Source: Saprospiraceae bacterium
Lineage (GTDB): Bacteria > Bacteroidota > Bacteroidia > Chitinophagales > Saprospiraceae
Direction: 5' to 3'
Assembly (NCBI GenBank): GCA_016708265.1
Contig: JADJGA010000012.1
Location: 1,151,001-1,215,000, forward strand
Length of the DNA stretch: 64,000 nucleotides
Shown: positions 8,217-15,673 of the stretch, piece after piece
Layout: each line of letters opens with the position of its first letter
Position numbering within the stretch: the stretch's first letter is position 1
Notes under the pieces: generated by a model
What the model saw: only the letters and a program-made list of their open reading frames with translations
What the model was told of the DNA's origin: nothing
Databases searched by the model: none
Position numbers and translations under genes: made by a program

Positions 8217-8978
8217 ATGAAAAAACTGCTTTATTTTTTGTTCGTAATATTTCTTGCGAGTGCATGTGGCCTTGAAAAGGATAATGGAATTGATTCCATT
8301 TCAGGTTCTTATTCGAGATTACTTATTCTCAATGATTTTATGTATGCAATTAACAATGAAGAACTGACGACTTTTGATATTTCTGACAGAAATAATCCGG
8401 TTCAGATTGATAAACAGGATGTTGGATTCAGGATCGAAAATATTTTTCACAGGGAGGGAATCTTGTTTATCGGATCTTCGCAGCAGTTATATATTTTTGA
8501 ACTGAACAATAAAGGCATTCCGGTCAGGAAAACTTCAGTTTCATATTTTGGAGGAGAGTTTGTTTGTTCTTTTGACCCTGTTATTGTAAGTGGAAATTAC
8601 GCATATGTTACTCTGAGCCCATTTACTGCAGAAGATGATGGCAGATGTTTCAGGGATATCAGCGTAAATGAATTAAGGATTTATGATGTTACAAAAATAG
8701 AAAATCCTGTTCTTTTAACTCAGTTTCCATTGCAAATTCCCAAAGGACTGGCTATTGACAATAATTATTTGTTCGTTTGTGAAAAAGAAAAGGGGGTTAA
8801 AGTTCTTGATGTCACCGATAAGTTAAAACCAAAGGTAATAACAGAACTCTATGGATTTCAGTCTTATGATGTAATTCTTCGTGAAAAGTTATTGTATATT
8901 GTTGGAACAGACCAGATCAGGGTGTATGACTATTCTGATATTGATAATATTAAATTAATTTCTACAATCAGATTATGA
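8217..8978 (+). CDS. LVIVD-repeat lipoprotein, C-terminal-half type
   Basis: 253 residues with its own lipobox (LASACGLEK). Repeated propeller blades: LTTFDISDRNNPV, LRIYDVTKIENPV, VKVLDVTDKLKP and IRVYDYSDIDNI. These match the C-terminal half of long LVIVD proteins, including the segment CSFDPVIVSGNYAYVTL. Its stop overlaps the next start (ATGA at 8975-8978), so it is translationally coupled to the barrel gene. Surface or periplasmic location is expected from the lipobox; ligand unknown. Confidence 0.65.
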   Translation: MKKLLYFLFVIFLASACGLEKDNGIDSISGSYSRLLILNDFMYAINNEELTTFDISDRNNPVQIDKQDVGFRIENIFHREGILFIGSSQQLYIFELNNKGIPVRKTSVSYFGGEFVCSFDPVIVSGNYAYVTLSPFTAEDDGRCFRDISVNELRIYDVTKIENPVLLTQFPLQIPKGLAIDNNYLFVCEKEKGVKVLDVTDKLKPKVITELYGFQSYDVILREKLLYIVGTDQIRVYDYSDIDNIKLISTIRL

Positions 8979-9613
8979 TAAAGAAAATAGTTTTTGTTTG
9001 TATTATCATTTTAATAAGCAAGCAATATTTACATGGTCAGGTGACAAATGATACCTTGTTTTTTGACAGGTTCTCAGTTGGGATAAGCCCAAGTGCCCTT
9101 ATCAATTCATTCAGTGGTGCTCAGGTAAATTTTAATATTGGCCTTACCCCAAAATTAAAATTTGTAGTAGAGACAGGATATATATTTAACAGTGTTCATG
9201 CAGAATCTGCAAACGGATACAGACTCAAATACGGAATAGAATGGATGTTGCAGTCAAGAAGGAATGCTCCATTTATAATGGGACTTAACGGAATTCACAG
9301 ATACGTTACTGAGCAAAGATCAAGCACGGTATTTTACCCGGAAAACTATTCGGAAATTGTTAAGTATGAAAAAACCAAGACAATGCAGGGATTTCAGATA
9401 TCTTTAGGACAGTATTTCAGATTAAATCAGAATTTTAAAATGAGTTATTTATTAGGTTTGGGGATAGGAGGTGTTTCTGTAGAAGATATCGGAGAGGATG
9501 CTGTTAATGATTTTGTGCCATTTTTTAATTTCTACAACAGAGCAGGAAAATACAATTATCCGGTAATTTCGGTTAATATCAAATACATGTATACTCTGGC
9601 AACATTTAAGTAA
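8975..9613 (+). CDS. Putative outer-membrane beta-barrel protein
   Basis: 212 residues with a cleavable signal peptide (IIILISKQYLHGQ). The mature part alternates hydrophobic and polar residues and ends in an aromatic-rich strand (PVISVNIKYMYTL), consistent with an 8-stranded barrel of the DUF3575/OMP_b-brl kind. The ATG overlaps the stop of the preceding LVIVD lipoprotein, so the two are probably made together and may form a complex. No specific function can be read from the sequence. Confidence 0.6.
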   Translation: MIKKIVFVCIIILISKQYLHGQVTNDTLFFDRFSVGISPSALINSFSGAQVNFNIGLTPKLKFVVETGYIFNSVHAESANGYRLKYGIEWMLQSRRNAPFIMGLNGIHRYVTEQRSSTVFYPENYSEIVKYEKTKTMQGFQISLGQYFRLNQNFKMSYLLGLGIGGVSVEDIGEDAVNDFVPFFNFYNRAGKYNYPVISVNIKYMYTLATFK

Positions 9614-9742
9614 ACTGTTTCCATAATCAATCCTTTCAGTCTTTTGTTTTAAAAACTATTTACTATTAATGGGATACTCATCTAGATTTTAAGAACCATT
9701 CTTCACTATCCCAAAAGAAATATTTTTTGTTTCGTTAAATTA

Positions 9743-9774
9743 TTGAATTTATATTGCGAATTGTTATAAATTTG
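9743..9774 (+). promoter_or_regulatory. Promoter of the GMC oxidoreductase gene
   Basis: TTG (9743-9745), 21-base spacer, TAAATTTG (9767-9774). It places the transcript start a few bases downstream of 9774 and so supports the ATG at 9809 rather than the upstream in-frame TTG at 9785. Confidence 0.5.
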
Positions 9775-9808
9775 TTTCATTTACTTGTCGCTGTTAAAAT
9801 TTAAACAT

Positions 9809-11362
9809 ATGAAAAACGAATATGATTATATAATTGTAGGTTCAGGCTTCGGAGGCTCTGTTTCAGCATTACGTCTTGCCGAAAAGGGTTATTCGGTTTT
9901 GGTCATAGAAAAAGGGAACTGGAAAAAACCCGGAGATTTTGCTGAAACCAACTGGAATCTGAAAAAATGGCTTTGGCTGCCATTTATAGGCTTCAAAGGC
10001 ATTTTTAAACTTACTTTTTTCAGGCATTTATCTGTTGTTTCCGGAGTTGGAGTGGGAGGAGGTTCACTGGTATATGCAAATACTCTTCCTGTACCTGCTG
10101 ATAATTTTTTCAAATCAGGATCCTGGAAAGATTTACTGGATTGGAAAAATGAATTGATGCCTTTCTATAAAAAGGCAGAAAAAATGTTGGGTGTTAAGAA
10201 AAACCCAGAACTTTACGATGGGGAAAATTTTCTGTTAAAACTATCAGATCAATATAATAAAAGGGAGTATTTTAATCATACAAATGTAGGAATTTATTTC
10301 GGAGACCCTGAAAATACAGTAAAAGATCCATATTTTGAAGGTGAAGGACCGGACAGGATAGGCTGTACTTACTGCGGTAAATGTATGACGGGGTGTAATC
10401 ATGGTGCAAAAAATACTCTGGATAAGAATTACTTATTTCTTGCGCAGAAAGCTGGTGCAGAAATTCTGGCACAAAACTATGTTACCGATATAACTCCCGA
10501 AGGTGATGGTTACAGAGTTGAATTCAGGAAAACAGCTTCTTATTTTGGGCAAAAGCACAATATAAAAGCAAAAGGAATTGTCTTTTCCGGTGGAGTATTG
10601 GGTACAGTACCGCTTTTATTAAAGCTCAAGTCACGCAAATTTAAAAATATAAGTGAAATGGCAGGCAAAGATGTAAGAAGTAATAATGAAGCATTGATAT
10701 TCGTGACAACACCCGATAAAAACATTGATATGAGTAAGGGGATAGCTATCGGTGCTATTTGGAATACTGATGATAACAGCCATCTTGAAACCGTAAGGTA
10801 CGGTTCGGGATCCGGATTTTGGAGATCAGGGGCACTGCCAATGATCACGGAGCCAAAATTCTTTTTGCGCTATATGAAATTAATAGGTGAAGTACTTAAA
10901 AGCTTCGGCAAATGGACTAAAGTGTATTTTGTACGTAATTTTGCCAAACAAACCATTGTATTGCTTTATATGGAGGATCTTGAAGGGAAATTGCAGATGA
11001 TCAGAGGAAAGTTTTTCCCTAAGACAAAATTGCAGGATGGAGATCCCCCAAATGCTTTTCTGAAAAATGCACATTCACTGGCAAGGAATTATGCCGGATT
11101 GATAAAAGGAAAACCAATGACATTCATTCTGGAGTCTTTGTCCGGAATACCAAGTACTGCGCATATACTTGGGGGAGCAGTTATCGGAGCCAGTGAAAAT
11201 GAAGGTGTAATCGATAAAGATCATCGTTTGTTCGGTTATGAAAATATCTATGTTTGTGATGGTTCGGCAATTTCTGCCAACCCGGGTGTTAACCCGGCCC
11301 TTACAATTACTGCAATGACTGAAAGAGCTATGTCAAAAATTCCCGGGAAAATAAACCAATAA
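9809..11362 (+). CDS. GMC-family FAD oxidoreductase (cholesterol oxidase-like)
   Basis: 517 residues from the ATG at 9809; MKNEYDYIIVGSGFGGS starts straight into the FAD-binding Rossmann fold. GVGVGGGSLVYAN is the second GMC signature. The C-terminal CDGSAISANPGVNPALTITA matches the conserved GMC C-terminus. A cysteine group, GCTYCGKCMTGCNHGAKN (around residues 180-200), is typical of the bacterial cholesterol-oxidase-like subgroup and could be structural or bind a metal centre. No signal peptide is evident, so a cytoplasmic location is likely. Substrate unknown; sterol oxidation should not be assumed. It ends 4 bases from the convergent nickel permease gene. Confidence 0.82.
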   Translation: MKNEYDYIIVGSGFGGSVSALRLAEKGYSVLVIEKGNWKKPGDFAETNWNLKKWLWLPFIGFKGIFKLTFFRHLSVVSGVGVGGGSLVYANTLPVPADNFFKSGSWKDLLDWKNELMPFYKKAEKMLGVKKNPELYDGENFLLKLSDQYNKREYFNHTNVGIYFGDPENTVKDPYFEGEGPDRIGCTYCGKCMTGCNHGAKNTLDKNYLFLAQKAGAEILAQNYVTDITPEGDGYRVEFRKTASYFGQKHNIKAKGIVFSGGVLGTVPLLLKLKSRKFKNISEMAGKDVRSNNEALIFVTTPDKNIDMSKGIAIGAIWNTDDNSHLETVRYGSGSGFWRSGALPMITEPKFFLRYMKLIGEVLKSFGKWTKVYFVRNFAKQTIVLLYMEDLEGKLQMIRGKFFPKTKLQDGDPPNAFLKNAHSLARNYAGLIKGKPMTFILESLSGIPSTAHILGGAVIGASENEGVIDKDHRLFGYENIYVCDGSAISANPGVNPALTITAMTERAMSKIPGKINQ

Positions 11363-11366
11363 AAAA

Positions 11367-12080
11367 TCAATTTATAAAAATCCAGTACAAGCCTACAACG
11401 ATTGCAAGAATTCCACTGATGATCCGTAAGTACTTCATCCTTTTATCAATGACTTCTGCTTTTAGAAAATCAGTGATTTTGCTTAAAATGTAGGTATATG
11501 ATACCATTGCAAAAATAGTTCCAAATCCGAATCCGATAATATAGGCAAGTATCTGCGAAACTGAAGAAAATCCGAGTACCGGCAAAAACAAAATAAAGTG
11601 GGCAATCCCTGCGAATCCATGAATAGTTCCTACAACAAATGCCGATAATGTATTGGTTATTTTTTTTTCCGATTTAATATTTTCATGAGAGTGGTGATGT
11701 TCGTGAAGAGTAATACCATCGTCATGAATATGAATGAATGGTTTGGTATTTTCATGTATGTGGGGGATCTTCCTTCTATTTATATGTTTCAAAGCTTTGA
11801 AAATAGCCCAGGTACCAATTCCAATTAAAATAAACCCTACGAGGAATTCGCTGTAACCGGAAAACCTTTCCAGATTAAAAAATTCCTTAAAAACCAAAAA
11901 AAGCATGCCAATAAGCAGCATTCCTGTCAGATGTCCCAGTCCCCAGAATAGACCTATCTTCCAGGCTTTCTTCTTTTCCTCAAATGAAAATGGAGTGACT
12001 GCAGCAAGATGATCTGGACCTGACAGTACATGAGTTATGGCTCCTGTAAAGCCAGTGATCAGAGGAATTAAAGTTATCAT
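11367..12080 (-). CDS. NicO/UreH-like nickel (metal) permease with His-rich loop
   Basis: 237 residues with about six membrane segments. The first carries HVLSGPDHLAAV, resembling the H-x4-DH nickel-binding motif of NiCoT/UreH transporters; a later one has GTIHGFAGIAH. Between membrane segments lies a histidine-rich loop (HIHENTKPFIHIHDD, LHEHHHSHENIK) suited to metal capture. Family knowledge points to nickel or cobalt uptake across the inner membrane. Because the [NiFe]-hydrogenase operon is 4 kb away and no urease is present here, supplying nickel to HoxH is a reasonable inference. Export rather than import cannot be excluded. Confidence 0.75.
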   Translation of the reverse strand: MITLIPLITGFTGAITHVLSGPDHLAAVTPFSFEEKKKAWKIGLFWGLGHLTGMLLIGMLFLVFKEFFNLERFSGYSEFLVGFILIGIGTWAIFKALKHINRRKIPHIHENTKPFIHIHDDGITLHEHHHSHENIKSEKKITNTLSAFVVGTIHGFAGIAHFILFLPVLGFSSVSQILAYIIGFGFGTIFAMVSYTYILSKITDFLKAEVIDKRMKYLRIISGILAIVVGLYWIFIN

Positions 12081-12229
12081 ATATTTATAATTTTAAAAGT
12101 GCAAAGCTAACTAAATCGATCTTTTATACAAATTCTTTTGAATAAATACTCGGTATCTAATTAAAGCTTTAAAAGATAAAAATTGAACTATAAATCGGAG
12201 ATATGCTATGATTTATCTAAAAAACTTAG

Positions 12230-12258
12230 TTGTTATCAGAAATTTTGTAATATATTTG
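12230..12258 (+). promoter_or_regulatory. Promoter of the lemA-TPM operon
   Basis: TTG (12230-12232), 18-base spacer, TATATTTG (12251-12258), 40 bases before the lemA ATG; a close fit to the Bacteroidota consensus. Confidence 0.55.
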
Positions 12259-12298
12259 TTTATTGAATATAATTTTTTTTAACTAAATCTTTAAAACT

Positions 12299-12883
12299 AT
12301 GAAAAATTCGACTGCAATTGTATTGATAATTTTTGCACTTATTTTGTTTTTTGGTGGATGCAATGCATACAACGGACTCGTAGACAAGCAACAAAATGTT
12401 GAGAATACATGGGCTAAGGTACAAAGTGCATACCAGAGAAGGGCTGACCTTATACCTAATCTTGTAAATACAGTTAAAGGTTATGCTGATTTTGAAAAAT
12501 CAACATTAACAGAAGTTGTCAATGCACGGGCAAAAGCTACAAGCGTAAATATTGATGCTAATAACATGAATGCTGAATCACTGAAACAGTTTCAGGATGC
12601 ACAGGGTGGATTGACTTCTGCATTAAGCAGGCTGCTGGTAACAGTAGAAAAATATCCTGACCTGAAAGCTAATCAGAATTTCCTTGAACTTCAGTCACAG
12701 CTTGAAGGTACTGAGAACAGGATTAAGGTTGCCAGGGACGAATTCAACGAATCAGTCAAAACATACAATGTCAAAGTAAAGAAATTCCCAAACAACCTGT
12801 TTGCAGGAGTTTTTGGTTTCAAATCCAGACCATATTTTGAAGCAGACAAAGGTTCTGATAAAGCACCTGAGGTAAAGTTTTAA
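12299..12883 (+). CDS. lemA: LemA family protein
   Basis: 194 residues. One N-terminal membrane segment (AIVLIIFALILFFGGC, also lipobox-like) is followed by the LemA helical domain: YNGLVDKQQNVENTWAKVQ, QRRADLIPNLVNTVKGYA, ESQLEGTENRI-type segment (LQSQLEGTENRIKVARDEFN) and the FPNNLFAGVFGF end. This protein is widespread, anchored in the membrane, and its biochemical role is not established. It is commonly found with TPM-domain proteins, exactly as here, so the three genes form a recognisable module. Confidence 0.92.
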   Translation: MKNSTAIVLIIFALILFFGGCNAYNGLVDKQQNVENTWAKVQSAYQRRADLIPNLVNTVKGYADFEKSTLTEVVNARAKATSVNIDANNMNAESLKQFQDAQGGLTSALSRLLVTVEKYPDLKANQNFLELQSQLEGTENRIKVARDEFNESVKTYNVKVKKFPNNLFAGVFGFKSRPYFEADKGSDKAPEVKF

Positions 12884-12908
12884 AACAGGTTTGTTTTATG
12901 AAACCGAC

Positions 12909-12958
12909 ATGATTAAAATAATCATTTAATCGAAAACACTAATAATTATTTTAATCAT
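12909..12958. repeat. Perfect 14-bp inverted repeat between lemA and the first TPM gene
   Basis: ATGATTAAAATAAT (12909-12922) and ATTATTTTAATCAT (12945-12958) with a 22-base loop. No T-tract follows, so it is more likely an mRNA processing or stability hairpin, or an operator, than a terminator. Confidence 0.6.
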
Positions 12959-13003
12959 CAAAGGTTCCATCCGACAATTAAAAAACAATTAAAAAATAAA
13001 CGG

Positions 13004-13462
13004 ATGAAATCAATAAAAGCGTTTTTCTTTCCAAGAAAATTCTTTTCAAAGGAAGATGACATTAAAATTATTACTGCTATAAAGGAAGCCGAAAAGGACA
13101 CTTCTGGTGAGATCAGAGTTCATTTTGAGAAAAAACTTAAAGGTAAGCTTCTGGATTCAGCTGTAGATACTTTCTACAGACTGAAAATGGATGAAACAAA
13201 AGAACGAAACGGTGTACTGTTTTACTTTGTTCCAAAAAAGAAATTGTTCGCGATAATTGGTGACGAAGGAATTAATTCGGTAGTTCCGGAAAATTTTTGG
13301 GAGGAAGTAAAAATAATAATAGAAAATAACTTTAAGTCCGGTAAAAAAGCTGACGGAATTTGCACAGCTATCCACCTTGCAGGAGAAAAGTTAAAACAGT
13401 TTTTCCCGTATAAAGATTTTTATGACATAAATGAACTTCCAGATGAAATTTCATATTCTTAA
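13004..13462 (+). CDS. TPM-domain protein (short form)
   Basis: 152 residues containing one TPM/YgcG-type domain: EAEKDTSGEIRVHFEK, ERNGVLFYFVPKKKLFAIIGDEGI and the C-terminal CTAIHLAGEKLKQFFP. There is no signal peptide or terminal membrane segment, unlike the next gene. Second gene of the lemA-TPM-TPM module; its end overlaps the start of the third gene. TPM domains are related to thylakoid TLP18.3 phosphatases, but activity is not established for this form. Confidence 0.8.
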   Translation: MKSIKAFFFPRKFFSKEDDIKIITAIKEAEKDTSGEIRVHFEKKLKGKLLDSAVDTFYRLKMDETKERNGVLFYFVPKKKLFAIIGDEGINSVVPENFWEEVKIIIENNFKSGKKADGICTAIHLAGEKLKQFFPYKDFYDINELPDEISYS

Positions 13463-14228
13463 GGCCTTTTGGCTTGTTTTAAGTATTTTTATTGTCTTTG
13501 AGCTTAATGCTAAAGAAATACCATCTAAGCCTACATCAGCAGTTGCTGATTATAAGGGTTTATTATCGGAATTTGAAAGAACTTCACTTGAATCAAAACT
13601 TAAAACTTTCAATGATACAAGCAGTTCAGCCATTGTAGTTGTTATAGATGGTTCAACTGAAGATGAAGATGTTTTCGGTTACTCATATAAATTAGCCAAA
13701 AGCTGGGGTATAGGTGATAAAGACAAGGATAATGGTGTTTTACTTTATATCGCATTTGATGACCGAAAGATGTTTATCCAGTCAGGAAGCGGAATGGAAG
13801 GTGTACTTCCCGATGCGATGCTGAAAAGGATAATCGAGAATGTAATTACTCCCGCATTCAGGGATGGGCAGTACTATCAGGGGATTGAAAAGGGAACTGA
13901 CGTAATAATACAATTGGTATCAGGTGAATATACAGCCGATAACCAAGCTGCTGATAAAAATTCTTTTAAGTTTATTTTAATATTTTTATTCATCATTTTC
14001 TTCCTTGTTATCTTTATTTCTATAGCAATTTACAGATGCAAAAAAAGAGGTGATTGCAATGATGGAGGAGGATATTATGGTGGTGGTACTTATAATACCG
14101 GTGGAGGCTGGTTCCTCGGTGGAGGAGGCTTAGGAAGCGGATCGGGAGGAGGAGGTTTTGGTGGTGGTAGCTTCGGAGGTTTTGGAGGAGGTGGATTCAG
14201 TGGAGGTGGAGCCGGTGGTGGCTGGTAA
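13443..14228 (+). CDS. TPM-domain membrane protein with Gly-rich tail (YgcG-like)
   Basis: About 261 residues. Signal peptide (KAFWLVLSIFIVFELNAKE), TPM domain (VADYKGLLSEFER, AIVVVIDGSTEDED, KDNGVLLYIAFDDRKMFIQSG, YQGIEKGTDVIIQLV), a membrane segment (FILIFLFIIFFLVIFISIAIY) and a glycine-rich tail. The start at 13443 begins the signal peptide directly; an ATG at 13431, in the same frame and overlapping the upstream gene, is also possible. The domain faces the periplasm and the Gly tail the cytoplasm by the usual topology. A terminator follows. Confidence 0.85.
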   Translation: MKFHILKAFWLVLSIFIVFELNAKEIPSKPTSAVADYKGLLSEFERTSLESKLKTFNDTSSSAIVVVIDGSTEDEDVFGYSYKLAKSWGIGDKDKDNGVLLYIAFDDRKMFIQSGSGMEGVLPDAMLKRIIENVITPAFRDGQYYQGIEKGTDVIIQLVSGEYTADNQAADKNSFKFILIFLFIIFFLVIFISIAIYRCKKRGDCNDGGGYYGGGTYNTGGGWFLGGGGLGSGSGGGGFGGGSFGGFGGGGFSGGGAGGGW

Positions 14229-14265
14229 AAAAAAAGAGCTTTTCATTGAAAAGCTCTTTTTTTTT
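14227..14265. terminator. Bidirectional rho-independent terminator
   Basis: AGAGCTTTTC (14235-14244), loop ATT, GAAAAGCTCT (14248-14257), with an A-run before and a T-run after. It separates the convergent TPM and TPR genes. Confidence 0.88.
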
Positions 14266-14273
14266 ATTATTCA

Positions 14274-15581
14274 TTATTTTCCTTGTTCTGCTTTGGCTTC
14301 TTCAAGTTTGGTTCTGTAGAACTTAGCTTCTTCAAGTTTATCCTGTCGGGCAAAAATCTCACTTAAAGCCTGAAGAACTCCAAGATCTTTTTCATTAATA
14401 CCATATGCTTTTTCAAAATATGGTTTTGCAATTCCAAAAAGCTCAAGCATTTTTGCTTTTAGTTCATTGTATTTTTTGGTTCCTGCTGTTGAAAAATCAT
14501 TTGCAAATTTATTTATTTCTTTGGTATAGTTTGCAGCTGAATTGTAATATAATGCTCCAATAGAATAAATAGCATCGAAATTATTAGGATCCAGTTCCAA
14601 AGCACTATTGAAATATTTCAATGCGTTATCAAAATTGCTCTTCATCTGAACAGTATCTCCGGTTTCAAATGCCTTGGTGTTCAACTGATCATAAACACTA
14701 CCTAAGGTTGTATAAACTGATACGTTTTTAGGGTCAATTTCAATAGCTTTTTTCAATTTATCAATCAGAACATCCAATTTTCCTTCCTTGATATAATAGT
14801 TTATCTCAGCATATAATAAGCCAGTATCATCCGGGAATCTGCTTCTTCCTGCATTGAGATATTTTAATGCGTCAGTCGGATTCTGCATTTCATTATATAT
14901 CGTATACAAAGCTTCGTATACAAATGGCTGGTCAGTATTTTCATCAGCTAGTTCCTTAAAATATTTAGCAGCGTTTTCCTTTTTCTCACCATAAAAAGCT
15001 GAATATCCAGTGTATAATTTTTGTTCGCTCCTGACTTTAGGGTCAAATAATCTGCTGTCTTTCTCCTGATTATTGGCTTTGAACAATTCATATGCCTCAA
15101 CAGTACGTGAAAAGTTTTCGAATGCACTCTGATAGTTTTTGTCCTGAAATTCATATGCAGCAACATTATTCAGGTGATTTTCAGTTTCTACCATGAGTTT
15201 AAGGCATTCTTCTTTAAATTTAGGTTTATCTGCCAGGGCCATGGCTTTTTTCAAAGACTCATAAGCTTCTATAGCCGATCCCACATTTTTAATAGCATAG
15301 TTTGGGTTTAGGATTTTCATTTTTACCTCATTACCTATTACTTCATTGAAAATCTGACCTTTCGCATGCCATATTTTCCAGTCTGACTGGCTTGCAGTAT
15401 CAAGTAAAACCTGGTTTATCAGATCCGATGCTTCTGCAAGGTCTTTTGCATTTTCTAAAGGATTGAAATAATAATTACTTAAAAGCTTTTTAGCTTTCTT
15501 ATACATTGTTTTTGAATCCTGGGCCTGAACGGATGCTATAGTAAGCATTACTCCCAGTAAAATAAAAAATAATTTTTTCAT
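14274..15581 (-). CDS. Secreted tetratricopeptide-repeat protein
   Basis: 435 residues with a clear signal peptide (FFILLGVMLTIASVQAQ). The rest is helical TPR repeats, for example AIEIDPKNVSVYTTLGSVYDQL and ALKYFNSALELDPNNFDAIYSIGALYYN, with a lysine/glutamate-rich C-terminus. TPR proteins act as binding scaffolds; this one should be periplasmic. It is transcribed toward a shared terminator and stands alone between gyrA and the TPM genes. Specific partner unknown. Confidence 0.8.
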   Translation of the reverse strand: MKKLFFILLGVMLTIASVQAQDSKTMYKKAKKLLSNYYFNPLENAKDLAEASDLINQVLLDTASQSDWKIWHAKGQIFNEVIGNEVKMKILNPNYAIKNVGSAIEAYESLKKAMALADKPKFKEECLKLMVETENHLNNVAAYEFQDKNYQSAFENFSRTVEAYELFKANNQEKDSRLFDPKVRSEQKLYTGYSAFYGEKKENAAKYFKELADENTDQPFVYEALYTIYNEMQNPTDALKYLNAGRSRFPDDTGLLYAEINYYIKEGKLDVLIDKLKKAIEIDPKNVSVYTTLGSVYDQLNTKAFETGDTVQMKSNFDNALKYFNSALELDPNNFDAIYSIGALYYNSAANYTKEINKFANDFSTAGTKKYNELKAKMLELFGIAKPYFEKAYGINEKDLGVLQALSEIFARQDKLEEAKFYRTKLEEAKAEQGK

Positions 15582-15641
15582 GTCAATTTGTATTAATTTA
15601 ATTTTAAAAAATAATCAATTATTAAGACGAAATAAATTGCG

Positions 15642-15649
15642 CAAAGTTA
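15642..15649 (-). promoter_or_regulatory. Putative -7 element of the TPR gene
   Basis: TAACTTTG on the minus strand, about 60 bases upstream of the ATG at 15581; matches TAnnTTTG. The -33 region overlaps the gyrA 3' end and is not clear. Confidence 0.35.
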
Positions 15650-15673
15650 TTTAATAAAATGTTAAAATTTTAT

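Noticed and set aside
7641..8978. The two LVIVD genes as one gene broken by a frameshift
   Set aside because: The second gene has its own ATG, signal peptide and lipobox after a 39-base spacer, which a frameshift would not create.
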